Shown one piece after another: positions 11,178 to 24,430 of a stretch of DNA of 64,000 nt. Below the pieces are notes generated by a model. The model had not been told where the DNA came from, searched no databases, and was given only the letters and a program-made list of their open reading frames with translations. Position 1 is the first letter of the stretch. The number at the start of each line of letters is the position of its first letter. The stretch is from Straminergon stramineum (lineage: Eukaryota; Streptophyta; Bryopsida; Hypnales; Calliergonaceae). The stretch covers positions 5,954,501 through 6,018,500 of the forward strand of contig OY987269.1 in NCBI GenBank assembly GCA_963920665.1, in the 5' to 3' direction. The translations under genes and the position numbers were made by a program.

Positions 11178-14042
11178 TTTTTAGCACTTTGAAAATTTGT
11201 AGTTTATTCATCCAATGACCCAAAAATGCATTCTAAGAAAATCTAGAATCCACTTTTGACTACCAACAAGATCCTACAAAAAAAAATTAATATAATAATG
11301 GGAACTATGTTGAATTACTTATTTGTCTTGGGTACTCTTCTATTTTGCCCCTCATTGTTTCATTTGTTTCAAATAGTTAAAAAAATAAAAATAAGGGTAA
11401 GGTTGATTGGAATAACTTGTACAATAGCTTAAGAGTTTCTCCGGCCTATGGGCTAGTTCCATGCACCTCAACACATATGTTAATGCTTCAGAATGGGGTT
11501 TTGTATTATGTAGAACACCCAAAAATGTCAAAATAAACAATTTAGTATAGGTAAAAGGTCTATGGTCCATGAGATCATAGGAACCTAATTGAACTTTCAA
11601 ATGTCCTCTAAGAGGACTCTTGTGATTTTAGGAGTTAAGGAATAATAAAATATTTTGGAATTCAAATGTCAAAGCATTTTTTTCTATTTGTTTTTCTTTT
11701 ATAGATATCACAAGGGGTCTCCTATTTATACTTCAAAATGGTATAGACATTTATATCTATCTTCATGTCATCTATTTGCATATTTAACCTTCCATTCTAA
11801 AAAAATTAAAAATACTAGTGTTAATTTCAAGGAATGCCTATAAATGGTGCAAATTTTGAACAAAGAATGTGTCACTTGTTACAAATTTTGCTAGAATAAC
11901 TAGGATGTAATCATTAAAATATAGATTCTACATATAACTCATTCTAACCTATGTTATTATTGGATTGCCTTGGATCTTGTTGGCAATTGAAATATGTATT
12001 CAACAAATTTTATCATGTATTTTAAAAACACTATATAAATAAAATCTCAATTGCAACTTTGCTCTACTATATGCAACCATCAACGATTTGCTCCCAAAAC
12101 TAGAAGCATTAAATTTCAAGAAATTTTATATTGTTGATAAAAAATAATTTTTTATCTAACAAATGAACATATGTTGGAAATTTCAAATATATTATATTTG
12201 ATTATGATTGAGTATTTAAAATCTTGACAAATAATCTAAATTCAAGAAACATTAGGTGTCAATGAATTGTGTTCAAACCTAATTATGACAAGTTGTCTTT
12301 GTGTACCTTACGTAGACTTTGTTTTGTAAATAATTTAGCAAAATTTGATGCATATTCAAATTTGAATAAATATATAAAACAATATCCCAAAAAAAAAGAT
12401 ATCTCCAAATGTTTAATCAATACACAAATATTTAATTGAGCGAAAGAGGCAAGAAAAAAACAATCCATTTCTCACTCTAATCTTTCCCACATAGTCAATT
12501 ATTTACCAAATTTAAAATTAACTACATATTCTAGAAACTAAAAAAAGGTGGAAAAATATGTTGAAATTTGAGGTATAGACTATTGCTCTACTTTCTCTTT
12601 AACCCATACTAAACACAAATTTATATTTACGACTCCCAAGAATTGTGTTGTTTTCATCAACATTGATTTGGCTCTAGACTATTTTTTAGGACGTGAAGGA
12701 ATCTCAAATCAAGAAGCTATTTTATAGTTTGAGAATAGATTAGTCATAAATTAGTAATAGGTTGGTGGTGGATTCAAAGCAACTTCTAAAATTTCGAACT
12801 ATGATTTTTAATTTGTTGTCTCAAAATTCTTTTACTATTACTTCTCTTGGTTTGATACGCTTAAAAATTTCATACCTACAATTTTTCTCTTGCAACTTCC
12901 ATAATATGTATTTAGTTTAAAATTTGGTGAGGATTTGACTATGCAATGAAGGATCAATGAGAAATGGATTATAATATCCTCGATTCTCTCTCCTATTCAA
13001 ATGTTTCTATTTTCTATGTGTAATTTGAGACATCAAAATCAATGATTTTTATAATGATGAAGATTAAAAAATTATAATAGAGGTAGTCCAAATTTCCAAA
13101 TACTATAGCTTTGTTGTTCTTTGTACTATTGCTAATGCAAAGATTTGGGGGCCCTATTTTGAGGTCAAGAGACTTTGGCAATGAAAATTTTTACATGGAT
13201 ATCGAAGCATGGAAAGCATTTGATTTCTACTGGAAATGAATTTTTTATTGATATTCTTTGGCTATTTTTTTGTGATTTTGCTTAAATTTTTTTAATTGTT
13301 GACGAATAATTTGAAAAAATGAATGTGCAACCATGGAGTGATGATTTTCTAATTTAAAAATGACACAATAGAAAAATATGCACCATGACTATATTCAACA
13401 CTATAATATAAACTTGGAGAGATTTTCAAAAAAATTGAGCATCAATTGCATTGAATATGAATTTTTTTTTCATTTTTATTTTAAAATTCACGATAATTTC
13501 AAATTTTTCCCAAATAATGTAAAATTTTTACATATACTAGAAGACATGTAATCATGTCTCTCAAAAATAAATACAAAAAATCCCATTCGTAGGTATTTGC
13601 CAAATGAAGTTTGAAAAATAATTTTAGGCTCGGCCTTTGAGGGTTAGTAGTAACCTACAATTTCCAAAATCCAATGAGTATTGAATGAGAGATTTCCTCT
13701 ACCCTTTGCAATGTCTCACTCAATACATGACATTGTAAAATGAGCTAATTCCATCTCCCAAAATCCCGAGGCAAAAGAGATATTCCTTCCCAAGATACTT
13801 GAAATTTTATTAAATTTAATGCTAGACTATTGTAATTAATCTTGTTAGGAGTGATTTTGCTAGGAGATTCCTTCATCCTAGGGAGAAAAGGGAGACCTTC
13901 AATAATAAAAAGTAATCTGAGGATAATTGCTCATTTAGTGGATATTGTGAAAATTTGTCATATTGTTCACATTTGAATGAATAATTTTTACATGTTAAGT
14001 TTGAGTACTTTGTATGGAGTATTAATTTTATAAAGGGTAATA
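11178..14042. other. AT-rich intergenic DNA, nothing recognised
   Basis: Long AT-rich stretch with A and T runs and only short chance ORFs. No TIR, LTR, domain or RNA gene was found by eye. Confidence 0.45.
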
Positions 14043-14272
14043 ACAACCCTTGAATGTCGGGCTGGTGACCTTGGAAATCATCCATTTTGGAACCGTGTGA
14101 CATCATCCACTTTAGAAAAACCCAAAATATCCATTGGAAGACAACCTACTGTAGAAGATCTCCCCTTTCCACCCCTACTTCCGAGGATGAATAGTTGCAA
14201 TTCTGTCCTACACAAGAGAATTCCTTGTCATTCATCTGACAATAATTGTCCGCTGCATCGTTCAAGGGTTAA
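14043..14272. mobile_element. piggyBac-like MITE, copy 1 (5' TTAA decayed)
   Basis: Begins CCCTTGAATGTCGGGCTGG and ends CGTTCAAGGG followed by TTAA. It aligns throughout with 56621-56848, sharing 'tttggaaccgtgtgacatcat' in part and 'agaattccttgtcattcat'. The 5' flank has become ACAA instead of TTAA. Non-coding. Confidence 0.65.
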
Positions 14273-14819
14273 ATAGAAGACAAAATGTACAAAGAACTCC
14301 ATATGACACTATTTTCAATTCCAACAAGATTGAAATGCAATAATGGCATATTTTTTGTGTTGCAGCTAATGGACTATCCCAAGTGGTGGATGAGATTTCA
14401 TGTCCTTATTTCATAGAGAACTCCCAAGTATCAATTGAAATAAAATTATGCACATAGTTAGACTTAAGGTGAATGACATAATCTTCTAGTAGAAATATTT
14501 TGTACTATCACTTAAAATTGAACAAAAGAAAGATTGTTGTTGAAAGTATACCACAAAGATTTGCAATGGAAGGGAGTCAATCAAGATCATAGTAGTAAAG
14601 ATTCAAATGACTTTGTGTAAGCTCAAACATTATTGTCCCAATGGTTATTAATATACAAACTTAAAAATAATTTTCTTCTTGATTAGACATGGCATTTTGA
14701 TAATAATATTTTCAATGTATTTATATATAATTACAATTTTGTAAATAGGATTTCACAAAATTCACCATGAGGTATCTTATTCATGCATATCCTCCTACAA
14801 CTAAGGAGAGTATCTAGGA
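14273..14819. other. AT-rich spacer, nothing recognised
   Basis: Between the MITE at 14043-14272 and the start of the segmental duplication at about 14820. No gene or repeat end was identified. Confidence 0.4.
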
Positions 14820-17800
14820 TTTTCTCAGGATGATGATTTTCATTCATCCTCTTGCTCAAGTCCTGAATTCGCTTACCAGTTACAACAGTGCCTTCTCACA
14901 GACCTCTGCAAATTCCAATAGAATTGCCGTCCTCTTTGTTTCCGAAATGATGATTGTATATGGAATCAGGCCCCCATTGTACAATATAAAATAAAGCCAT
15001 GGTAAAAGTTTCAGATTTTTTAAACATATTTTGTATATGATGTGTATTTATTTCACTTTTTCTTCAATAATTTACACTAATTTCAACTTTTTCCATGAAA
15101 TTTCATTTTGAAGCTAGTTTTCCCAACATGTAGAAGATGTTGAATATCACCTTTGAAAAATGAAATAAAATAATGTTTGCTCAAAAATAGTGAAAATATA
15201 TAGCATATATAGCAAGGAATATTGAGGTTGAATAGGTACATTCAAGGTCTTAGTAACAAGGTAAGTATTTCCAAACCAACATTTTGACTATAGGAATTGG
15301 TATTAAGATAGGTTGATCAAAGTTGTCCATAGTACAATTGTAGAAGTGTTAGCATGTCAACATAGAATCTACGAGCCCCTAAGCCTACGGGTCTATATTC
15401 TAAGCACCTTCTATGGTTATAGGGATCTATGTTATAGGTACTTATGCTAGTCTTTTTTCATGTTATAGTGTACCTACATTATAGGTATACATGTTATAAA
15501 CACCTTGAAATGATTGTAGGTACACACCTACATCTAGGTTCAAGGCTCATAGGCTCTCATCTCATTGCTCACATGCTAGTATCATCAATCCAATTGTGAT
15601 CCCTAGATCTTAGGCCCAACTTTACCTTATTGCATTCAAATTTGGCAACCATATGCATTATGACAACTCAATGTTGAATTGGAATTGAAAGGTTAGAATT
15701 GGTTTGAGAAGTCACAATTCTATGAATCCAATGAATATTGTCATGTAACTTCTATTCATGACAAAAAGGTCATTTATTATTCTACAACCTTGAAAGATGC
15801 TTTTGGATTACTATTGCCAACTTGTAGGAGAGAATAAAAAAATTTGAATACTTTCAATATAATAAAGGTGTATAAGTTGACATATGTGAGGATTGGAAGT
15901 TTTTTAAATTTTTTTCTAAGAGTAAATTATGTAATTCAATGGATAATATGGCTTAAAATCGATAGTATTAAATCTATAGGTTAGATTTGGTATAAAAAAA
16001 TTCTAAAAACAAATGCTATTTTGAGGGATATTTGTTTTAAAACAAAAATTTGTATGGAAATTAGAAAATCTTATAGAATATACTATTTTTAGCATCAATT
16101 GAACCTTATTTTTCTCCCCAAACAAAAATTCAATAGAAGAGTGTTGGCTTTGCCCTACACTTATAGTTGAGGAAGTCTAATGGGCCTATATAAACTAGTG
16201 GGAATAAATGGTGTCTTGGTAGTGGTTCAACTAACTATATTGTAGAGGTATATGTAGCAACTACCCTTAATGCCTTTTTTTGAAGTTAGACTTGATGACA
16301 AGGATTCATTGTAAACTTGTGATAAGATAACTTCATCTAATTGTGAACTCTATCTAAAGTAGTTCCCTTCAAATTCTTGCCTAAAACACTACCCCTATTC
16401 ATGAAGACTTTAGGGGGCTTTTTGGATACATATATTTTCAACAATTTGAAAAATTGTAGTTTATTTATTCACAATGTGTTTAAAAATTGTATGTGAAGAT
16501 AAATCAATCTAGGATATTCTTTTGACTCCCACCAAGATTACAATAGACAAAGAAATAGGCAATTTGATCATTTCAACAATGCTTGATTGCTTATTTGGAC
16601 ACATTAATTTAGATGTAGTTACCTTTTACATATAGGCATCTTCATCTTGTAGTTGACAGCTATACGAGTGCCTCCCTAGATTATACTTGCCACACTAAAT
16701 CAAGATGTTAAGGGCCAAAACCTCTATTTTTTAGGCTATTATGATTGAATTGAAAAACTTGTTTCCAATTTTGGAGCCATGAGATTTGTATATTTTAAAT
16801 CCTTGTAGTATTATAGGGAGGCTCTAATTCCAAGTATGAATTCCAATTTTTCCAATTTTATCATCTTTCAATAAATGATTAATTCTTGTAATTTCTTTAA
16901 TGGAGAAAAAAATCCTCAACTTTTTTACTCAATGTACTCAATAAGGTAGAGGGTTGCAAAACCAACAAGGGGTCTTACATTGGTCCAATTGTATGCATAG
17001 TGAACATTAAAGAGTACAAATGCATGTCTATAGTATATATTGTAATTTAGTCTCAATTCAAAAAAGGTTAAAGTTTGTATTGCAAACATCCATTTACATC
17101 CTAAAATGACCACTTAGGCCCATTGGAACCTTTTAAAGCCTGGTTTACACAAATCCAAGGAGAAAGGGGCCAAATTTTTGAAGGCTTTGATTGTCTAAAA
17201 TCAATAAGTCCTTTTAAAATGGTTTTGTAATATAAAATGAGATTGAGGTCATGGGTCTCCACAAAGGCCCAATGTCATAGAGCACACTTGTTTTCAAAGG
17301 GGCAACAATAGTCCTCAAATTTTGAGACTCCTAGAATTATAGATCAAACCCACCTTAAGGAGATAGGTTTGATTGATATTTTGGGATCTTTGTTGATAAG
17401 CATTATTTTGAAATAGTTTTAAATAATTGATACCTTCTTGGCATTTTACACCAATCCAAAGGTCATAACTTCCATGGGAAGACTTCTCAATGTCTTGGAG
17501 AAGGAAACTTTTCAAATTTTTGGACCTTGTTTTTGGCCTATAGATGCGATTTTCTAATACTATTTGTTTTACAACCCTTTGGGAATTCTCAATGTGAGTG
17601 GGATTTTGGCATTATATAGCCAATTGGAAGGTGTAGCCAATCAAAGAGCTAAAAACAGAATCCAATGCAACATGTATCAAACTCTACAATTTGGAGGTCA
17701 CATGATTGACAAAGTTTTCCATTTTATAGAGTGAGTCAAGTGAAACAACAAAGTTTGGCCCATGGAATTATGACAAGGATTGTTGAGCATGTGACAACAT

Positions 17801-18110
17801 GGAAACATGATCATTCAAGGAGATTTGAGGAGAGAGCTTGAATAGTGCTTTCGGCTACGCTTGACTTGTCCTAAGTTGTATATGCATTGGAAGTGTAAAT
17901 TTGATAAATGGCTCCCTAAAATTCAAAGCCACAAATATACTTCAAAACCTTACTTTTAGAATGGCCAAATGTTGCTTCTTAAAGAGGCTCTTATCTTACA
18001 TGAAAGTCACATAAATGATTGGCAAAATCCAAAACAATTCATCTATCCTGCTAAAAAGTTCCAAACATTTTTATTTGGGCAATAAGGTAGGTCTTGAAAG
18101 TGTGACCTCA
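14820..18110 (+). repeat. Segmental duplication, copy 1
   Basis: Aligns in the same orientation with 43765-49015. Shared landmarks are 'gatgattttcattcatcc' at the left, 'attgaggttgaataggtaca' versus its counterpart near 44150, 'ggaatggc' flanks, and 'taggtcttgaaagtgtg' at the right end. Relative to copy 2 it carries the 'TTATAGGT' repeat at 15365-15590 and lacks the insertions at about 44788-46718 and 47446-47740. No intact gene is seen in either copy. Confidence 0.75.
15365..15590. repeat. Copy 2 of the 'TTATAGGT' repeat family
   Basis: The same phrase set and tail as at 2765-2985 ('ttcaaggctcatag' then 'gctcacatgctagtatcat'). It is absent from the paralogous position in the second segmental duplicate near 44280, so it arrived or was lost after duplication. 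Confidence 0.6.
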
Positions 18111-18375
18111 TAGACTCTCTACTCACAATCATTGATTAGTCTTTCTCCAATCACTCATTCACCGAACAATCTTAGTCCAACATTCCCATCTCTTATAGTA
18201 ATCAATCTTCGATTACTCAACCACGATGGCTTACACTATCCTCTTCCCACTTTCCTAGAGATGATGCACACAAGAAGATTATCATATTGTTAGTTCACAA
18301 TAGCACTCTTCTACAAGACAATGAAGAAGATTTTCTCACTGTTGATCACTTGATCAATCTGCAATCTCTAGTCCT
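18111..18375. other. Spacer before the CACTA foldback
   Basis: Pyrimidine-rich stretch with 'tctcctcc'-like runs. It contains a short chance ORF only. Confidence 0.4.
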
Positions 18376-18378
18376 TCA

Positions 18379-18529
18379 CACTAGTAGAAAAGTGTGTTGC
18401 CTTCAACAAAATCCATGTGATGCATTTTTCCATTTTCTACCCCAAAATGCAAAATCTGCGTTTTGGGGTAGAAAATGGAAAAATGCATCACTTGGATTTT
18501 GTTGAAGGCATCGCACTTTTCTACTAGTG
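18379..18529. mobile_element. CACTA-type foldback MITE with TCA target duplication
   Basis: A 151-bp near-perfect palindrome with arms of about 70 bp around an AAAATCT-like loop. The ends are CACTAGTAGAAAAGTG and its complement. The bases on either side are TCA (18376-18378 and 18530-18532), a 3-bp target duplication typical of the CACTA/EnSpm superfamily. The arms differ at only a few positions, suggesting a recent insertion or selection on a hairpin. Confidence 0.85.
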
Positions 18530-18532
18530 TCA

Positions 18533-20164
18533 CAATCTGACAATTTGTGCCCACACTCCCACACCAAAATGAAGAAGGATCCCTAATCTTTCCGACACTC
18601 ACAAATAATCACGCAACAAGTAACAGAAAATATGGAAATGATTATATATATACAACATAAGCGAGTCTCACACCATTGCAAATTTTGAGTTTTTTTCCAC
18701 TTGTTTATAGTCCTTCCAAGGAATGTTACAATCCCTTTCAAGGCCCACAATGATCGTTCATTTTTATTTATTTTTATATTTTAATCTTTATTATGATGTT
18801 TCTTAATCCCCCTAACCCTATTTACACTTAAGTAATTGTTTTAAAGTCAATTCCTACTTCTACCTCATGTTCAAATACAAAATATCATGTATTTTTCAAA
18901 GAAAATGGAAATAGGGGTTTCTATCTAAAATTTTTAACTACATACCCCCAACGTTTTCAAATATGTAGTTGATATGTTGTATTGTGCATTAGCACATGCA
19001 ATTTTTTTGGATGAGGTTCACATTTCCTTTCATTAATTTTAAACTTCCACACACATTATTAACATTGTAGTAATCTCAAATACTCTTATTGCTTATATAA
19101 TTCAATCTTTTGTCATTCTATAATGTAATTACTTTAATATTACACCATTCACTTGCTAATTTTGAATATAGACCGATAACAACTACAATCATTTGATGAT
19201 TTTTTTAGAAAACCAAAATCTAATGTACCTCCATTAGCTTTCCATTTTTGGTTTATCTTTAATATTATGCATTGAAAATGCACTACAACAACTACAAACA
19301 CATACAAAATATCCACTTAGTGCCCACAATACCACATTTCCTACACTAATTGACTCATGTATTACTGTTCTATTAATCCATAGGGAACCAATGTGTTTAG
19401 AGGCCCAAAATTGGTTCAAAATACTCATCTCTAAAGCAAGGTCAAAAGCTTCATCAATATTTATATTTTAACAAATCCAACTATAAGGTCCTTTGGATAA
19501 CTTGTTCAAGTACATTGTCCCAAAATTTTAGAATGAATATCCTCACTAACTGCAAGTTCAATGTGCCTAAACTTCAAAATGTAGGCTTTTGTAGCCCTTC
19601 CAAAAGGTGAAGTTTTGTCTTTCAACATTTAAAAAAAATACATCTAGGTCTTATAACTTGTGCATTTTAGTCAATATGTTGGAAAATGGGTTGAAAATAC
19701 ATATATAATTATTAAACCAAAAATACTTTCATATTCATCTTTAAAATAATTATAAAATGGAAGATAGTATTGAATGAAAGAAAAAAACTAATTTCCTAGT
19801 AACTTTTACAAGAAATTGAAAATTCTCAATCCCAATGGTGAGAATATTATATTTGACAATTAGTATCCTTTATTTTTATTTTCATTTGAAAATTGAGAGA
19901 AAAAATGACTGGACATGTTTTTTCTACCTTCATTGCCTACAAAATAAAACTCTTTATAACTTTTAAATCATTATTCAATATTAAATAGTTCAAGTTTTTT
20001 TAGTAGGTAATAATTTATATAATTCCAAAAAATTCATTATTATTATTTTTTAGAATATATATTTTTCTATCCAATTTGACATTGAAGTAAAAAGAAACCT
20101 TCTAACTTATGCAATATTTATCATAATGACATGAAACAAAGTATGACACGTAGATTCTGATGAG
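18533..20164. other. AT-rich intergenic DNA, nothing recognised
   Basis: Low-complexity AT-rich DNA with short chance ORFs. No domain or clear element end. Confidence 0.45.
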
Positions 20165-20605
20165 TAGCATTCATCCCAAGGTTGATGGTATGTGAGCCTA
20201 GGATCTTGAGCCCATGAGCTTAGAAGCCTAGGCTCCTATGTTATTGCAACTTATATTATAGATACCTTCCATAGTTATAGGATGTTTATAATTGTAGGTG
20301 TCTAGCTATTTTAGAAGTACCTATGTTATAGGCACCCTCTATGGTTATAGAATGTTTATATGATAAGTGCCTAATTATATTATGGGGGTCTATGTTTTAG
20401 GTACCTATGTCATAAGGACCTTCCATGGTTATAGTATATTTATATTATAGGTCCCTATGTTACAAGCACCTTATATGGTTATAGGATACTCATATTGTAA
20501 GTATGTATATTATAAATACCTTCAATAGTTGTAGAATATCTATCTACACCTAGACTCAAGGCTCATGGACTTGCATTTCTAGGCTCACATGCTAGCATTG
20601 TTGGC
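20165..20605. repeat. Copy 3 of the 'TTATAGGT' repeat family (longest)
   Basis: Several tandem units of the form 'ttccatggttatag' plus 'tataggtgcctatg', entered by 'gagcccatgagcttagaag' and closed by 'actcaaggctcatgg' and 'gctcacatgctagcat'. It is about twice as long as the copies at 2765 and 15365, consistent with tandem expansion inside a dispersed element. Confidence 0.6.
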
Positions 20606-21363
20606 ATCCATTCTAAAAATTTCATGCAAAAATTCTAAATTATGAAGTCAATAGAGACTGCCCAAGTTCTCAAAAAGCCCAAAGTGGGCTTCTTAGTCCT
20701 TGAGGGGTTAAGGCATTGCATCCTTCGGTCACTACCCAAATCTATATGTGTATATCTTTCAAATTTCTCTTAGTCAACCATGGAATTTGTAGCTAAGATT
20801 TATATGCAATTGAAAATTGTGAGAACCTCTTCAATGCATAAACAACTTCTCCAAACGTTGACTTTCTACCCTAAGTATGATATAGGGTGCTTCTACTTTT
20901 ATCAAGAAGAGGAAAAAATGGAAAAAGAAAAAACCCTATAAAGTTCTAGTACCAATACACATGTAGGACTTGTCACCGTGTGGGTGGAAGAAAAACTCTT
21001 TTTTGTCTAACAAAGTCAATATCCATTAAACTTTGCTTGTCGTAGTGGCTTGCAAACAAAACTAGAAAGAAAGCCTACAAAAAAAATGAAAAAAATCCAG
21101 AAAAACTAAAACTAATGTTTTTGAAACTTCCCTTAATTATCTAAGCACTAATTCCAATTATTTTAACCCCTAAAGAACCAAAGCCTTCTTTTCTGCAAAA
21201 AAAAACACTTCAAATTGCCATTACTATAGCAAAGAGTAAAAAATTTTGAAAATTGTGTTTGCACATCTAACCATAGGATCTTACACCTAAATAGTATGAG
21301 TATGTCTGGAAAAAAATTCAGAAATTTTGACCACATAGATTGCAAGATACATGCATTTAACCC
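20606..21363. other. AT-rich spacer with one isolated GGGGTTAA end
   Basis: Near 20704 the sequence 'tgaggggttaagg' resembles the 3' end of the TTAA-flanked MITE family, but no partner end is visible upstream. Otherwise nothing was recognised. Confidence 0.35.
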
Positions 21364-21612
21364 TTAACCCCTAAGCGCCCCATCGCCCCAAATATGGCCT
21401 CCCAAAAATGAAAGCTTGCCATGTTTGACTATTATAATCTTTTCAATGGTACAATGAAATCATTTGTCCTTTCCCCCACAACTCCAGGCATGTCTCCACT
21501 ACCAATCGGTGTGGTCAATTTATGTGGATCTTGTTTTGGGTGACAATTTGATTTGAATGAATTGAGAAGGGTCTATATTTTGGTAAACATGCTCTGGGTG
21601 CTCAGGGGTTAA
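21364..21612. mobile_element. TTAA-flanked CCC...GGG MITE, divergent copy
   Basis: Begins TTAACCCCTAAGCGCCCC and ends GGGTGCTCAGGGGTTAA, so TTAA lies on both sides of a CCCCT..AGGGG inverted repeat. The interior differs from the other family members. A further degenerate piece (21608-21750, 'tggacattttgtatatgatg' to 'tagggttaa') follows directly and resembles the family in inverted orientation. Confidence 0.6.
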
Positions 21613-21750
21613 ACATCGACATGGACATTTTGTATATGATGAATGACATCATTGTTCAATGTAGAAACACATAATGCATCTATTGGTCCAATAATTGGAG
21701 TAGTTTTGCTTACTACCTTGGTCACGGGGTCATGTTCTTTTAGGGTTAAA

Positions 21751-22263
21751 GTGAAGAAAACAAGTTTTTCAACACATTGTGGGACTAGATTATTTGACTT
21801 TTAACCTTCTTAACTTTAATTTTTTGCACTACAAAGTTTTGAGCTTTAAATCTTTATGGTGGAGACTTGAGTTGAAAGTCAGGAAAAAAAATACAAAAAA
21901 TTTAATTTTTATCCTTAAGAAAATTGTTAAGTAGTAGGTACAAGAGAGAGGGAAAATCTAAATTATTAATATCTCTAAGGTGGAATTAAAATGTGCTAAC
22001 TCCAATGGTGAGATTTTTCTAGCAAGTGAATTCAACCATGTGGAATTTTTTTTTAAATTGTAAAAATTGCATTCAAAAATGAATCCTACTAGTTATTTTT
22101 TCAAGAAAATGCTCTAATTGCCTGAAAAACAAGATTGTCCATATCTTTCTCATAACAAATTCATATAGAATTTATCAAAGCTTTCCATGTAGAAAAGATA
22201 TAATCTATGAGGGGAAAAAATGAAAAACAAAAATTCAAATTCAAATTTTTTTTTGGTGCCCCC
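21751..22263. other. AT-rich spacer before the LTR nest
   Basis: No gene or further element was recognised. It ends in a T run and 'ggtgccccc' directly before the TG start of unit A. Confidence 0.4.
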
Positions 22264-24430
22264 TGTGAGCCTCCAATTCGTCATTGGGGACTCACTGTTT
22301 TTTGTTTTTTTTAAAATTTATTTTGAGTGTAGTTTTATATTAACCCCCCCCCCAAAAAAAAAAATATAGAACTAAATTAGTATGTTATATACCAATATAG
22401 CATTTGGTCTAGAATTAGAATATTATAGCTAGAATATCCCAAACTACAACTTGTATATAAGTTAGAACTTGACTAATCGTGGTAAATGAAAAGATGATGT
22501 GTTATTGGCATAACCAACTCAAACTCCGCATAGGAGAGGCATTTCTAGGCTAAAATTGGTTGAAGGAACCCCAATGAGATATTTAGGTCAGTTCTTGGAG
22601 ATAGGTTGCCGTTTCCCATTTTCCCATTCCAACGATGAATAACAAAACCCCGATTGTAGGCTTGTAAGAGTTAAAAATACCAAGAAAGGGCCATAGAGGA
22701 ATCTACGGCTATAGGAGGGTGATTTTGTCTTAAAATCATGCCTGGGACTCAAAGGCAAAGTCGGTTCACCAAGATTCCATCCAGTGTGCAAGATTCTCCG
22801 ACTACCAATATTTAAACAAAGGGGTGGATTTTATTCCCCCTAAGCCAATGTGTAGAGTGAGAATATGAGCCTACAAATGTGTTGTGGAATCTATGAAAAG
22901 TTCCACAAAAAGTTTTAGAATTTTTCGATAATCAAAAGATGCCTTTCCAGATGGTCAACTACCAAAATCTATGATGGAAAATTCCTAGAAATTATCCAAG
23001 TGGAAGTAAAATCTCACTAAAAATGAAACTAGATTTTTTTATGTTATTAAGATGCCCAGACAAGTTTGAGGACATTCTGATAGTCAGAAGTACCCAAACC
23101 TATGAGATTCTACAACAACCAGCATAATTTAAGGATTATGGTGGAGTTGACTAGCAAAGCAGGAGCATACGAAAGCGGAATGACACCAAAGATAGGTCTT
23201 TTCTTACTCTCCCATACCTACTTAAGAGCCTAGGCTAGTTAATTTTGACAAAAAAGTCAAACTCCCAAAGTTGAATTTTTACCTGATTTTGGCATTAAGT
23301 TGGCTCTAGGTTTCGTTGAGATTTTGGAGTTAGGAAAAGGGGGCGGGGAATTCCTACAAACTAAAAATGGCCTTCTAAAGCCAATGGCAAAATCCTTTTG
23401 TGATTTGGAGTTAATCTTCAAAATGTTGGTTTGTAGACCAACGTAAAAGTGAAAACCCTTGAAGATAAAGATGAAAATCCAAAGTAATAGGATTACCTCA
23501 GATGAATGAGAGGAGGTGGGTACTTCGGAAAGAGTATAAAAGGGTGCCCCTTTTCTCTCAACTCACCTCCATTTGTTGTATTTGGGTTTGTTGGATCCAA
23601 CTTATGTTACAAAATTATTTGGACGTTTTAAGCCCAAACCTTGGAACAGTGTTTTATGGGTATTTTTGGCCCGTTGTTGTTCTTTTCCAAGCTTTTTGAG
23701 GTCTTTGTGGGTTCCTTGCACCTTGAGTTCTTTATACTAAATATCCCAAGTTCTTGGAAGCTTGAGAGTTCACTTTTATCTAGTTGTTGAGAGATTGTGG
23801 TTTTGTGCTATCTCTGGAGGGGTTCTTTTGGCTATTTTCTATGTCTTGTCCTTATACTAACCCTAGAGTAATCCCCCATATGACCTAGCAATGATGTTTT
23901 GGAAGACCTTTGGCTTAAGTATGTCATTGTACTAACCTTTGTATCACCAACCCTTGGCCTTTCAATGTCCTTTTGTCCCTCAATACTAACATAGTAGTCC
24001 ATAGAGTGAGCCAAGTGTGTGCAGAGGTTGGTAGATCCCACCATGACAATGAAGCTTTGAAGCCCCTAAGGTTTAGAAGAGTTTTAATTGTGTATCAAGG
24101 TCCCTTCATAGATAAACCTTAACCCCCCGTGGTTTTCCCCTACAAAGTTTCGTTTCCAAAATGCATTTGGGAACAAGCAAAGTTTAACCCCCCAAATTAG
24201 GAAGTAGAAGTTTAAGTCAAGCTTGAAGGCTTACCAGTGGAAGAAAAGGAGACCACTAAGAGTGCTCGCACATAGCTACATGATCCACTAACACATCGAT
24301 ACCTTTTATCCCTCCCCCTTTTTTTGTCCCCTTTCTTTAGCGTAAAAGATATAGCCATTTGAAGGAAGAAAAAAATGCCAAAAAAAGACCAACATTCCAG
24401 CCTAACCCAACACTCCCCAGTACCCTAAGT
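22264..24430 (+). mobile_element. Giant LTR-like unit A, 5' part
   Basis: Starts TGTGAGCCTCC, followed by the complementary GGGGACTCAC, a terminal hairpin shared with units B, C and D. It aligns with D from 35549 onward: 'ccaatatag', 'ctaatcgtg', 'ggagataggtt', and a TATA box TATAAAAGGG at 23535 matching the one at 36819 in D. Homology to D runs to about 24.43 kb, where the inverted unit B begins. The rest of A appears to lie at 27329-28802 and 33381-33604. No gag or pol frame is present. Confidence 0.65.
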
